Source: Avena insularis (Eukaryota > Streptophyta > Magnoliopsida > Poales > Poaceae). From it: DNA of 64,000 nucleotides. Positions within the stretch are counted from its first letter, which is position 1. Each line of letters begins with the position of its first letter. The notes under the pieces were generated by a model. The model was not told the origin of the DNA, made no database searches, and saw only the letters and a program-made list of their open reading frames with translations. A program made the position numbers and the translations under genes. This document shows, piece after piece, positions 1 to 12,017 of the stretch. The stretch lies in the NCBI GenBank assembly GCA_023614405.1, contig CM042687.1, positions 67,686,992 to 67,750,991 on the forward strand, read 5' to 3'.

Positions 1-1044
1 ACAATGGGTTTTCATTTGGTTTTTCCGAGGATGATATGCGTGTGTTGTTATTTGTGCCCTGTGCAGGGTAAAACTTTATGAAAGCCGTGTCCGTAGTTAT
101 AAACGACTTGGAGCATAATATCTCGATCATAGAAAACTATAACTAAAGTATTAATATAAACTTGACTTTGGAATGACTAGTAATTAGCTTCACTACAATG
201 GAATGGCTAAATAAAAATGCTAAAAACTGCTGGAATTGGGATGCCTCATGCTATATGTAACTGACTAGTAAGTATTGCAACTACAACGAAATGGTTAACT
301 AAAACTGTCTACTGCTTATTATATAAGGATGACTCATGCTATCTATATCTGACTAGTAAGTGCTGCAACTATAACAGAATGAATAAAACTTCCAATTGTG
401 TGAGTTTCCTCGGTATGACTTCCTCGTTTGATCTCGAGGGGGATTACCAGGATGGGTATGCTTGGTGATAGTATCAGGTTTGATTCGAATAGGTCTTTCT
501 TATCCCCCTGTGATAGCCATCCGTTATATCGACTCTCTATAGGTTGTTTAGTGCATGCCGCGCTTTCACTTAAGTCCACCATACCTATGTAGGCAAGGAC
601 GGCAGAATTCTAAGACTTGTCGTGTATTTTCCTCAATACTGTCGCTCCCCTTTTTCCTTTGCCCTTTGCTGGCACCCCTTTGTGTTTGACAGGTTTTGAG
701 ATCGACGTCGTTAGCAGGGTTTCCCTTCCGTCTTGGCCTGGGCAGGGTTATGGACGCCATTGGTTATTCTTCAGGGCTCTTAGCCCAATTTGCATCTTGT
801 TCATACTCGGTTATTCTATCATTTTCAAGGTGATTCGAATCGGTATACTATATATTTGTATTCTTGACTCATGGAGTCATGTTGTATATTATTGTTCTGT
901 GGGTTCCATCGTGGACTATTGTGTAATGATATTTATTTGTTTTCCACCCGCACACAAGTGCTTGGTGGGCACCTTTGAATCGTTTCTATGCAGGTTTGGC
1001 GGGAATCGCTGAAACATGCATTGGGTCTATATGAGGGTGTTACA
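1..1044 (+). repeat. LARD copy A, 5' LTR (3' part only)
   Basis: This stretch matches the 3' kilobase of the two long LTRs at 35215-39085 and 39943-43783, for example the segment around 'cgatcatagacaactataac' and the terminal 'gagggtgttaca'. It ends at 1044 with TTACA and is followed by a primer-binding site, so it is the 5' LTR of a copy whose start lies left of the window. Short reading frames here, such as 617-1012, recur only as damaged versions in the other copies and are not credible genes. Confidence 0.88.
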
Positions 1045-1901
1045 GAGTGGTATCAGAGATCAGCAGTTATGATACCCCACTGGTACAGAATGTAGGATAA
1101 CCTAGCTAACGGACGTTCTAGAGTGTCAAAACTATTTTGGAAAAATCGATTGGATATATGTGACTAGGTCAACTTTTACTCCTTACCTCTGTGCTATTCT
1201 CCTCTTACCTTCGCATGTTTTGAATCTGCTCTCTTATCTTTTCTTCGAGTCCAGGAATTCTCATGGTTGGGTTTCCGTCATACCTTTAGGGTTTCGCTTC
1301 CTTCCTCTTGAAATGGTGCTTTGACGTCCGATTTTCATGTTATCTGAGGAATCTCCCTCTGTGTACCTTTTTGGTGAACAAAAAATTCACTAAATTTTTT
1401 CTTTGTATCTTCCGGTGTTTTCCTTCGCGGCGACATCATCTACGTCAGATCCTATGAAGAGCTTGCATCACTCCTTTGTTTCCAAACATCACTTGTGAAG
1501 ATCTTTAGTTTAAATTCCGAGAATGGGTTGCACTCTTTTCTACTGAATGTGCAGAGTAATAGTTTGGGTGCATGATGGATTGGCCCCCATGCCAAATACT
1601 CATTCTATTTGCCCTTGTACATTGAAGTGGATTATAATGCATCTTTTCTCTCCTTCTGTCAAAGTTAGAGGTGGCCTTATCTTTTGAGACCTTTACCTTC
1701 ATCTTTGTTTCTCTAGAGTGTTCCCTCAACAATCATGGACAACGACCTCTTGGTGATGACGTTGATTTCAACTTGGAGAAAGAATCTTTATTAGTGGTGT
1801 CGTGAAGATCTACATGAAGCGAGAATATTTAGACCGCCGGCCTTCTCCCCATACCATGAGGCGGATCTCGAGGGCAAGATCCATTGTTAGTGGTGTCGAA
1901 T
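1045..1901 (+). mobile_element. LARD copy A, 857-bp non-coding interior
   Basis: The interior lies between the 5' LTR end and the next LTR start (TGTAGCACCCC at 1902). It begins with a 3-base spacer and a primer site at 1048-1059 (TGGTATCAGAGA, one base from the initiator-Met primer site TGGTATCAGAGC). It carries no gag or pol similarity. It is exactly as long as the interior of copy B (39086-39942) and colinear with it. A motif close to TTAGTGGTGTCG recurs near its 3' end. No clear polypurine tract touches the downstream LTR. Confidence 0.85.
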
Positions 1902-2490
1902 TGTAGCACCCCGGGTAAAACCACTACTATAAAATCGAGGTTATTTAATATGTTGCGCATCATCATGCATGTTTGTTCATAAAAGTATTTTCCGAAAAGC
2001 CCTATTTTCTTTTCTACAAATATCCCTTCTCTATTTCAAATGTCAAACACTCGGTCCACCCAGATCTTTTATTTGTCCAAACTATTTTCAAAAGATTATT
2101 TTAAACTAAATAAAAATATAAACTATTTTAACCTAGGGGAGGACGCCACCGGCCAGGCCCAAAGGGCCCAGCTGGCAGCAACCTACAACCTGGTAAAATC
2201 CTAACCCTAATCCTACCAATCCCCACCTAGTCCTACCCAGCCACCACTCCCTGCCGCTTGCTCACCCCACACACACCCGAACGTGTCACACTTCCCAGCC
2301 CCGCAGAGGCGCGCACACAGCGCTACACATGGACCCCACACCTAGACGCACCCTGACTCAGACACACAGTACACCGCACGCGAAACGAGCCCCACCTGTA
2401 CGCACCCTGACTCACACACACAGTACACCGCACGCGAAACGATCCCCACCTGGAATCGCACGCGAAACGAGCGTCCACACCCCGAGTTCT
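1902..2490 (+). repeat. LARD copy A, 3' LTR fragment (5' end)
   Basis: It starts TGTAGCACCCCGGGTAAAACC, matching the LTR starts at 35215 and 39943. Similarity is clear to about 2240 (shared 'ccggccaggccca'). Beyond that the sequence diverges into a GC-rich stretch with a 54-bp tandem repeat, and by about 2520 it has become chromovirus coding sequence. The LTR is therefore truncated. The exact junction cannot be placed by eye, and the end given is approximate. Confidence 0.7.
2347..2472 (+). repeat. 54-bp tandem repeat (2 copies plus a partial)
   Basis: Unit 1 is 2347-2400 and unit 2 is 2401-2454; they differ at about four positions. A partial third copy (CGCACGCGAAACGAGCG) follows at 2456-2472. 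Each unit contains 'acagtacaccgcacgcgaaa'. The repeat lies in or beside the truncated LARD LTR and may mark the recombination junction. Confidence 0.85.
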
Positions 2491-2525
2491 TCGGAGCTCA
2501 GCTCAATGATCAAGGAGGAGAAGAT

Positions 2526-3174
2526 TTGCATTGGCTAATTGTTGCAAGTCTCCGAGGAAAGATTGAACCTCCCACAGCGGAGGGAATTCAGTTTACCTTG
2601 AGGGAAAACAACTGGCTCGATGGACTTGCCAGAGCAATGCAGGAAGCTCTTTCCCGTCTGTGTAAGGCGAGCATCAATCAGATCAAGGGTACTCGCTTTG
2701 AGTTTTCCCAAGGCGTGATGCAAATGGCCAACCACTGGAAGCCCCATACCACCCCGAGCTGAAGACTCAATTGGACCACCTTAGCTTCATGATGTATGAT
2801 CGTCAGCAGGAATTGGACAACTGCCGTGACTATTGCAACCACAAGTCTGCCATCATCAAGACGAAGGACCAGACCATCGCCATGCTAGCAAAGGATCGCA
2901 AGTCTCGCCGCCGTCAGCTCGACAAGAAGGAGCGCATTATTGCCCGTCTTCGCCATCGCATATCATCTCTGGAAGAGACCATCCACGAGAGGGACATGCA
3001 GTTGGAGGAAGGGAGAATGCCGGAGAGGATCTTCGTGGAGACCCTTACTCCTATCTCATCGATGACGATGATTTTCTGGAGGATCGGGCCATGGACTTCT
3101 TCACCGACGAGGATGATTTCGCCTTCATCGATGATGCTGAAGATGATGAAGCCACAAACTCCGAGGAGTCGTAG
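2526..3174 (+). pseudogene. pre-gag coiled-coil ORF of the chromovirus (broken)
   Basis: Three overlapping frames together look like one protein upstream of gag. The N-terminal piece (2526-2760) contains a stretch reading GLARAMQEALSRLC. The middle (2771-3020) is highly charged and predicted coiled coil (KTKDQTIAMLAKDRKSRRRQ, then KKERIIARLRHRISSLEE). The last piece (about 3015-3174) is strongly acidic (DDDDFLED, FTDEDDFAFIDDAEDDE). Frameshifts near 2755 and 3015 separate them. Extra ORFs upstream of gag are known in some grass gypsy families such as RIRE3/RIRE8; whether this is a homologue is inference. Function unknown. About 200 bp of non-coding leader follows before gag. Confidence 0.6.
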
Positions 3175-3384
3175 CACTGAGCACTAGCGTAGTGAGTAGT
3201 AGTTGGTCCCACTGTATCGTAGATTCCAGAATGGTTCTTAAAACCATCTGTTTTTCCCTCATGTCGTGTGTGTTGTACTGTGTGCTATGAGTGAATGAAT
3301 GAGAACGCAAGTTGCTAGAAAACTTGAGTCAAACTCTAAAAACTTTTCAAATACCCAAAACCTTAGAAATTTCCCTCTTTTCTC

Positions 3385-4560
3385 ATGATCGATATCAATC
3401 CTCAGATGCCACGTGGAGGAAGTGGTTCAGCCCCGGACCCGATGTTGTATATCCTGCAAATGTTGACTTCTGACCGCAAAGCTGAAAGAGCGGAACGTCA
3501 AGCCAACCTAGCCACCCTACAGCAGATAGCCCAGCTAGCCCACAATAACCAAGGCCATGGAAATCAGGACAACCACGGATCTAAGCTCAAGAATTTCCAG
3601 AATACCAACCCACCTGTTTTCACCAAGTCAGAAGAACCCCTAGACGCCGATGATTAGCTGCAAACCATGGAAAACAACTTAGAAGTAGCAGGAGTCGAAG
3701 CCAACGAGAAAGTCCTGTTCGCCACCCATTATCTAGCCGGAGATGCCAGGGCATGGTGGAACAGTGTGCGTGCAATGACCGGAGGCCAGATGATGACCTG
3801 GGAGGAATTCAAGGTCAAGTTTAGCAGAACCCATGTGCCACCAGGTTTAATCAAGAGAATGAGAGACGAGTTCAGAGAGTTGAAGCAAGGAAGGATGACT
3901 GTAGTGGAATACCGTGACAAAATTTTGTCATTAGCTAGGTATGCCCGGACGAGATAGACACGAAGCCAAGAAGAAAGAAAGATTCTGAATGGTCGCATGA
4001 CGAGATGCAGACGGTGTTAGTCAATATCCCCTTTGTTGATATTGAAGCCCTTGTAGACTCTGCTATCCAGATGGAAGGAAAGATCAACCAGGCCAATGAA
4101 AACCGCAAGCGTCGCATGATGCATCAACCAGGAACCCATCAGACCCCAAAGTATCGCCCCAACCCATCTCCAGGATTTGCCCCAAGAACCAATAGACCCC
4201 CTATGACCCGTCCGACCTACCCCAACCGTGGAAACCCTAGACCCGAAGGAAATCACAACAACCCCGGCAACTCTAGCAATTTCACCCGTGCCCCACCCAA
4301 ATTCAACACCAACAATGCTACCGCCAACCCCAACACTGCCCGAGGTGGAAGCAATGTTGTGCAACCAAGTTAAGGACAAGTCACAAGTGACTTGTTATGA
4401 TGAAATAAAGGCCACTATTCCAATGAGTGCCCCAACAAGAAGAATGCTACAGCCCCCAACGCCAATGTCCCAGCTCAGCAGCAGCGTCGTGTCCAGCCAG
4501 GGAGAAGATTTGCCCCAGGGAATTCACTCAACCGCAATGGCCGTCTTTTTCTCATGCATG
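3385..4560 (+). pseudogene. chromovirus gag (capsid/nucleocapsid), broken
   Basis: The first ATG at 3385 opens a gag-like N-terminus. The retrotransposon gag domain follows (about 3667-3957), with the typical WWNSV and TWEEFKVKF motifs. An in-frame TAG at 3655-3657, just before the domain, probably replaces a tryptophan codon. A frameshift near 3940 moves the reading frame to the segment starting around 4005, which holds the MQTVLVNIPF region, a Pro/Asn/Arg-rich linker and a damaged zinc knuckle (GHYSNECP readable only after another frame change near 4400). The product would package element RNA in virus-like particles; this copy cannot make it. Confidence 0.85.
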
Positions 4561-4628
4561 CTGAAGAAGCTCAGGAAGCGCCAGACGTCGTGCTGGGTAT
4601 GTTTTCTGTTAATTAAGTACTTGCAAGA

Positions 4629-7600
4629 GTGTTGTTTGATTCTAGTGCATCGCATTCATTTGTCACCAAAGAATTTGCCTGCACTAGTAAAATTCAACCA
4701 ACCAAATTGAAGCATGTGATGATTGTACAAATTCCCGGATCAACCACCAAGGCTAGGCAAATTTTCAAAGACGTCCCTATCCGAATCCATGGCATAGATT
4801 TTTATGCTAATCTAATAGTACTCGGAACTAAAGGTTTGGAAGTAGTACTAGGAATGGATTGGATGTCCAAGCATAAAGGATTGGTTGACTGTGCCAAGAA
4901 AGCCATCACCATGACCAGTACCGCCGGAATATCAGTCGAGCATATATCTGAAACCTTACCTCGCCAATTCAAGTGTAACAAGAGTATAGCCCAAACTACC
5001 ATTGATCAAGTTCGGATAGTCTGCGAATACCCCGATGTATTTCCAGATGTTTTGCCCGGTATGCCCCCAGATCGGGATATCGAGTTTATCATCGAACTAA
5101 TCCCCGGAATAGGACCCATAGCCCAGAGACCCTATAGTATGAACCCGTCAGAACTAGAAGAAGCAACTGGATTCCATGCTAGAAACCGGATTGATTCAAC
5201 CGAGTGCGTCCCCATGGAGATCACCTGTCTTGTTTGTGGACAAGAAGGATGGAGGTAACCGTTTGTGTACGGATTATCGGAAGTTTAATGATGTCACCAT
5301 CAAGAACAAGTACCCCTTGCCTAAGATAGAAGATTTTTTTGATCAGTTGACCGGTGCCCAGGTGTTTTCTAAGATTGATCTTAGGACTGGCTATCATCAA
5401 CTCAAAATTCGTGCAGAGGATATTCCAAAGACTGCTTTTACCACCATATATGGATTGTATGAGTATACAGTCATGTCTTTTGGATTAACCAATGCCCCCG
5501 CTTATTTCATGAACCTCATGAATAAGATTTTTATGGACTTCCTGGATAAGTTTGTCGTTGTTTTCATCGATGACATACTGATTTATTCCAAATAAGAAGA
5601 AGAACATGAGCTACACCTAAGGACCATTCTTGGAACCCTTAGAGAGCATCAGTTGTATGCAAAGTTTAGCAAATGTGAATTCTGGTTACAGGAGGTAGGA
5701 TTCCTCGGTCACATTGTATCAGCCGGAGGAATTGCCGTTGACCCTGCCAAAGTGAAAGATGTCGAAGATTGGCAAGCCCCAACCACTCAAACCCAAGTTC
5801 GTGCTTTTCTCGGATTGGCGGGATATTACCGCAAATTCGTAGAAGGATTCTCGAATATCGCCCGACCCATGACCCAATTGCTGAAGAAGGACAAGAAGTT
5901 TGAATGGACCGACAAATGTGAAGCGAGCTTTCAAGAACTCAAGAGGAGATTGATTTCAGCCCCAATCTTGATTATGCCTGATATCACGAAGCCCTTCGAT
6001 GTGTATTGTGACGCATCCAAGATTGGTCTCGGATGTGTGCTAATGCAAGAAGGCAAAGTTATATCTTACCTATCTCGACAATTGAAGCAACATGAACAAA
6101 ATTACCCAACCCATGACCTCGAACTCGCAGCCGTAGTTCTAGCCCTGAAGACATGGAGACATTACCTTATGGGAACCCGTTGTGAGATTTATTCGGATCA
6201 TAAGAGCCTAAAGTATATATTCACTCAGAAGGAGCTGAATATGAGGCAGGGAAGATGGATTGAACTAATCAAGGATTACGACCTGGACATTCACTATCAC
6301 CCTGGAAAAGCCAATGTGGTAGCCGATGCCCTTAGCAGATCGCCGTGCCGCTTGAAATCCATGATTTTGAAGGAGCAACCAAGTTTGCACAAAGAGATGG
6401 AAGATTTTCGAGTGGAATTACTAAGTGAAGGATTTTTGGCTAGCATAGAACTTCAGCCCACTTTGATTAGTCAGATTAAAGAGGCGCGGAAAGGAAATGC
6501 TAGTATCGACGGAATCAAGCGTCGTATCGGTACAGGCAAAGTACCCGGATTCACCGAGGACGAAGAAGGAGTTTTGTGGTACAAAGGACGCCTTTGTGTA
6601 CCATCAGATTCTGAGTTAAAAGAAGTTATCTTGAAGGAGGCTCATGATACTCTTTATTCTATCCATCCTGGAGGAACTAAGATGTATCAAGATTTGAAAG
6701 AGCAATTTTGGTGGCATAAGATGAAGAGAGAAATCGGAAGCTATATCGCCAAGTGTGATATATGTCGGTAGTCAAGGCGGGACATCAAAGACCTGTGGAT
6801 TGTTGCAACCTTTGCGATTCGAATGGAAATGGGATTCTGTAGGAATGGACTTTATCACTGGATTACCTACTTCTAGTAGGGGAAATGACTCTATCTGGGT
6901 CATAGTGGACAGATTGTCCAAAGTCGCCCATTTCTTGCCCGTCAAAACCACCTATCAGAGTTCGAAGCTAGCGGAGTTGTACATCGCTAGAATAGTTAGT
7001 TTGCACGGAGTCCCCAAGAACATAGTATCGGATCGAGGAACTCAGTTTACCTTGAGATTCTGGAAGAAAGTCCAAGAAGGTTTAGGAACCCGCCTAGATT
7101 TCAGTACCGCGTATCACCCTCAGACCGATGGACAAACGGAGCGAGTAAATCAAATACTCGAAGATATGCTTAGAGCATGTGTGCTAGAATATGGATCCAA
7201 ATGGGAAGTATGCGCCATTTGCAGAATTTTCATACAACAATAGTTACCAAGCCAGTTTGCAAATGGCCCCATTTGAATTCATGTACGGAAGGAAGTGTCG
7301 CACCCCTTTGAACTGGTCGGAAGTAGGAGAGAGTCAAATTTTCGGACCCGACATCCCACGAAGCAGAAGAGAAGGTTCACAAGATTCGTGAGCACCTCAA
7401 GACAGCCCAATCCCGACAGAAGAGTTACGCCGACAAGAGACGTCGAGACCTCGCCTTCAACATCGGAGATTTTGTTTATCTGAAAGTGTCGCCATTGAAG
7501 GGAATGCAGCGTTTCCAACTCAAGGGAAAGTTAGCCCCCAGATATATCGGACCTTTCAAAATTTTGAACCGTCGAGGAGAAGTATCGTATCAACTGGAGC

Positions 7601-7941
7601 TACCAGAAGAGATGTCAACTGTGCACAATGTGTTCCATATCTCGTTACTTCGCAAATGTCTCGAAGTCCCCGAGAAGACCGAAGTATTCAAGAATATTTA
7701 TCACCGGACCATAGAGATCAATGATGATCTGACCTATCCCGAAGTACCCATCCGTATATTGGAAGAAGCCTTTCGAACTACCAGAACCCGAAGCATCAAG
7801 TTTCTCAAAATTCAGTGGAGCAACCACACAGAAGAGGAGGCTACCTGGGAACGCGAAGATCACATCGAGCAGTTTCGATCTCTTCAAATCCTAGGTAATC
7901 TTTTCGTCCTTTTTCAAATCTCGGGACGAGATTTTGTTTAA
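4629..7941 (+). pseudogene. chromovirus pol: PR-RT-RH-IN-chromodomain, broken
   Basis: Protease: the active-site region reads FDSSASHSFV (4635-4664), with serine where D-S/T-G is expected. Reverse transcriptase: 5176 to about 5900, with [13 protein letters not shown] [10 protein letters not shown] and the catalytic FIDD at 5563-5574; a TAA at 5593-5595 breaks it. RNase H: about 5990-6340 ([17 protein letters not shown], then VVADALSR). Integrase: an H2C2 zinc finger ending CDIC with TAG at 6769-6771, then GMDFITGLP, SDRGTQFT and TDGQTERVN supplying the D,D,E residues (6840-7145). A frameshift near 7200 precedes the GRKCRTPLNW region. The chromodomain-like tail is at about 7750-7870 (RILEEA, FLKIQWSNH, ATWERED). 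Stop at 7939-7941. Confidence 0.93.
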
Positions 7942-7951
7942 GGGGGGAAGG
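7940..7951 (+). other. polypurine tract of the chromovirus
   Basis: The twelve-base purine run AAGGGGGGAAGG sits two bases before the TGTAACATCCC start of the 3' LTR and overlaps the last base of the pol stop codon. This is the expected plus-strand primer. Confidence 0.88.
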
Positions 7952-7953
7952 TT

Positions 7954-10900
7954 TGTAACATCCCAAAAATACTAAACTTAGATCATCAAATTTCTAATCA
8001 CCAAGATTAGGGTTAACAAAAAAAAACTTTTCTAAGTAAACCCATGAATGCATGTATAGGTGTATGCATGGATTTTGAATTTCTTTAAAAACCACATTGT
8101 TTGTGTGATCCATTGCTTGTAAAATGTTTCTTAGGTGAAATGAACATCATCTAAAATATTTCCCACACTTTTCCTTAAGACAAGTAAATCAAAACAAATA
8201 TATTAAGTGAATGGTCATTTTGACCAATTTAACTCCCATGCCTACTTTGGCTGTCTCAAAATTTCAAAACCTAATGTAAACTTTTTGGATCTTTGCACCC
8301 TTGAATGTACTCATAACAGTATCAAGGCCCACTTTGTGATCATCCAGAAACTTTCAAATGCATAGTTTAAATGACAATTCAAAATTGAATCTTCTTCATA
8401 TGGGAAGATCCCACTTTTTCAAAACCCACTCAAACAAGCTCAACTTTCAAAACCCAAGCATCTGCAGACTCACCAGAACCAATCTAGCAAACCCACCAAA
8501 ATTCATTTCAAAATTCAAAACTTGATTTCATGCGGCCATTTCATCAAACAGGTTGCAGACACAAATCAGACAAAACATCAAACATTATAGTGTGCAGTGA
8601 TTCTTGCCTAACTTGTTCCCTAGTTAGCTCACACACACCTCAGTAGATCATCTAGAAAGATTAGCCCAACACTAGCACCCCTGTGAGCTTGCCATTGCCA
8701 TTAATGGTGAACAGCCGAGCACCTCAATGCCACCCCATAGTCGACAGCAGGCTAGAGGAAGAACTAGCCGTGCCAACCTTGTCTGGGAGGTGAGCCACCG
8801 TCCACCGCCACTGCCTGTCCCAGCCGTGAGCGTTGCCAAGCCCTGGACCACGCGCACAAGACACGCCCAGACCATGCCGAGCGTGCGCCAGAGCGCCACC
8901 CTCGACCAGCATCCACAGACCGCGAGACCCCCTCACAGCGTGCATACACGATCACCACCGACCCAGGAGACCGCCAGACATCCCCGTTTGCCGCCCCGTG
9001 CCATACAGCCACCGCCCGCCGTCGAAGACGCCGCCTCTGCCGCGCAGAGCACCGCCCGTTCCAGACCAAACCACACCGCCCCATGCCTCGCGACCATGTC
9101 GTTGAGCATCGCCAGGAGACACAGCACCGTCCCCTACCCTTGCCCATGCCATTAGCCGCCTGTAACGTCGCCCCCGACGAGCTCACCGTGCGCCCCGACG
9201 GTCCCCTCGCTCGACTATAAATAGAGGCCACCCCCGCACGATTTCTTCACACCATCTCACTCCCCTCTCCCCACTGACCGTGCCACACCATCCTCAGAGC
9301 AAGGCGAGCACCACATCGCCGGAATTTCACCGGAGCCCGTCGCCTCTGGAGAAGAAAGGAGCCAACGATTGCATCCGCCCCAGGAGAAGCCACCGGTACC
9401 AGGAGGTTCGCCGTCATCGACTTCGTCGTTCGCCCGCCTCGCCGACCCTCGCCCGTACCCCGGTGAGCCCCCAGCACCCCTCACTGACCGCGCTAGGTTT
9501 CCTTCTCGCCAGAGTTGTCTCGCGTCGACGATGACCCCCAGCCGTTGGATTAGAACTAGATCGAACGATCCACGTTGCCCCATACCGCTTCGCCCAGCCC
9601 CGTGTCACTGACGAGTGGGGACACCCACTTAAGCAGCCCGCGGGAGCACTGCGCTTAGCAGGCCGGCCCGTTAGAATTTCCCGCGCAGCCCAGCAATTCA
9701 AATTAAACCTTTTCTTTTTAAATTCAAACACACTTCTGTACCCAACTTCAAAAATCAACCCAGATCGATTCAGTGCACCAAATTGGATGAAACCAATTTT
9801 GTTGGAAAGGACTGTGAATGCTTAATCCAAGCCCGTTGGATTCAAGTCATTTGGATCTGTAGATCACCCATAGCAAAAATAACAAGGCAGAAGCTTTTCT
9901 GCATTCAAACATTTTTCAAATTTAAACCATAAAAGCTTTTGAGTTGATTCCAACTCTCAAAAATCACATTTAACCATACCTTTCAGAATATATAAAAATA
10001 TATAGGTTTACTTGCAGAAATAATGTTCAAGGAATAAAAGAATGCTTCATAAGCATTTCTAGTCACTTTAGTTAATTAAAATAAAAAGGTAAAACCTTAT
10101 TAAATTGTGACACCACTTTAAATCACATTCCCATGGACTACAATATGTGGTGATGACATGTGTCAACATGATCCCATGTTTAGTTTGGAGAATATTAAAT
10201 CTTAAGTAGTTTTTTCAATGAGTAGAAATTACTTTTCTAAAATAAAAAGATTTAAACCAAGCCTTAACCTTGTAATGTTAGAGATGATGCTAGATCATGT
10301 ATAGGACCCTTGTGTGTGATGATTGCAAGTAGTTAAGTATTGTTTGGTGATTGTGTACCTCGTATTTATTCATAGACGCTAGTACCGACCAAGGATACGA
10401 GAAGGAAGGAGGATACTACGAAGAAGAAGCCGAGGAGAACTTCAACCACTGCTCTGCACAAGGCAAGCCTAATACTACTAGTGAATGAGCAAGCTAACAC
10501 TTGCAAGATACTATACCTATGCAAGCTTATACTCATATTGATGCAAGCCAACCCTTGCGGATACCCTCGATGCCACAAACCCATACTTGTGATATGAATA
10601 CTATATGTCTTAAGCATATGTGATCATACCCACTTGATAAACCAATCCTAGTTTTATGTGCAAGCTTCTTATTTTATTTCTTTATCAAAGCTTACTTAGA
10701 GTCTACCTAAGAGTTTGGTAGATACTAGACAGTTGTGCTGAAGGTTGCATAAAGAGCATAAAATTTGGCCTAAGCTAGAAACCTTGATCTCAGCCTAAGA
10801 CATGAGATTGAACTTAGTAAAACTCCACTAGTTACCACCCCTCATTAGTACCAACCCCACCTGTAGATACTAGTGCTAAGCATAAAACTTGATCAACTTT

Positions 10901-12017
10901 AGATGGGAATACTTGGTGGAAAAATGGTTATGAAAACCTTGGAATGATGGATCATTCTATTGAAATGTTTTGGACATGTGTTTCCAAACACTTGATGATT
11001 CTGGTGATAAAAATGTTGAGGCATGAGCCTTAGCCCTTTATAAAAAACTGATGGTTGTCTGGATGCGATACCATTCCAATTTTTGCGTACAACCACAATA
11101 CTCGAATATTGGGTAGGGGTTGACTGGAAACTTATATACCTTAGTATTAGTTCCCTCACGGCCAAGGTCTGAGTTGAGGCTACCTTGTGAAGATTGTCCA
11201 CCTGTGCAGTACCCAAGATGACAGTGGTCATGGTTGGGAGGCCAAACTCACATGAGAGGTGCTTATACTAGGGAGTGTAATTGAAAGGTTAGGATTGATT
11301 ATCCGCATACTGAGTATGGTGAATTCAGGATTTGTTCCTGACGGATGTATCGAATGTTGTGGTGAAAGTGTACAATCTCTGCAGAGTGTTAAACTATTCG
11401 AATAGCGCGTCATGATTATGGACAGTTGGATGGCCATCTTGTTTCCCGTCAGACTTTTCAAAATGACTTGTGAAATGAAGTGAGACTTTGACTTGACCAC
11501 AACAGAGTTGTGACCTGAACTACAAGATCCCACTTAGGAGTTATAAAATTGTGACTAGCTTTGGAACTTAGTAGAGATAAACCTGGCTTTTTGCAAAACA
11601 ACCCTAGAGCCTAGTGTCCTATTATCCAAAAACCCTTACATTAGTATTAGTTAAGTACTTAAAGAGTACTCATGGCTTTGTCCTGGCTATTCCCATGGCG
11701 GACTATGAAGAGGAGTACCTCGAAGATGGAACCCCGGAAGGTTACGACAACTAGGATCATCTCCCATCGTCAGCATTGCCTGTGAACTCGAAGATGGAGC
11801 TTCGCCTACGCTACCGTTATTATTACGTATTCCGCTGCTTGATGTTGTATTAAGAACTGGATCATGAGATCCCTATTTGTGTAAGAACCTATGTATCATT
11901 TGTAATGGATGAAGTACTATGGTATCCAATTCTGTTATGTCTCGCAAAAATGGTAATCCTGGGATTGCGATGTATGGCATAACATGCATCTAGGATTGAA
12001 AAATCCGGGTGTTGACA
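7954..12017 (+). repeat. chromovirus 3' LTR (about 4.06 kb)
   Basis: It begins TGTAACATCCC directly after the polypurine tract and most plausibly ends GGGTGTTGACA at 12017, giving TG...CA ends. It contains AT-rich ends, a GC-rich block (8700-9650) with a TATA box, and a region near 11340-11400 (CTCTGCAGAGTGTT) that resembles the two solo LTRs (CTCTACAGAGTATA near 21530), so all three belong to related families. Small ORFs inside are not supported as genes. Confidence 0.82.
9215..9224 (+). promoter_or_regulatory. TATA box in chromovirus LTR
   Basis: CTATAAATAG lies at the downstream side of the GC-rich LTR block, followed by a GC-rich leader. This matches the usual position of the U3/R boundary promoter of grass gypsy LTRs. 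Transcription start is inferred, not seen. Confidence 0.6.

Larger units (their letters stand above)
2491..12017 (+). mobile_element. Ty3/gypsy chromovirus (Tekay/Del-like), 5'-truncated
   Basis: Order of parts: pre-gag coiled-coil ORF, gag, aspartic protease, reverse transcriptase, RNase H, integrase, chromodomain-like tail, polypurine tract and 3' LTR. The protease-RT-RH-IN order defines Ty3/gypsy; the C-terminal chromodomain-like segment and long LTR point to a Tekay/Del-type chromovirus. There is no 5' LTR or primer site; the left edge runs into a truncated LTR of another family. Multiple stops and frameshifts make it non-functional. The base after the 3' LTR starts unrelated DNA (CATAC at 12018-12022), and no TSD can be tested because the 5' end is missing. 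Confidence 0.88.

Noticed and set aside
1048..1059. Possible tRNA gene fragment (TGGTATCAGAG)
   Set aside because: It is a 12-base primer-binding site following an LTR; no cloverleaf can be formed from the surrounding bases.
8672..9758. Overlapping frames on both strands of the chromovirus LTR
   Set aside because: GC-rich LTR block with few stops by composition; no shared motif with related LTRs.
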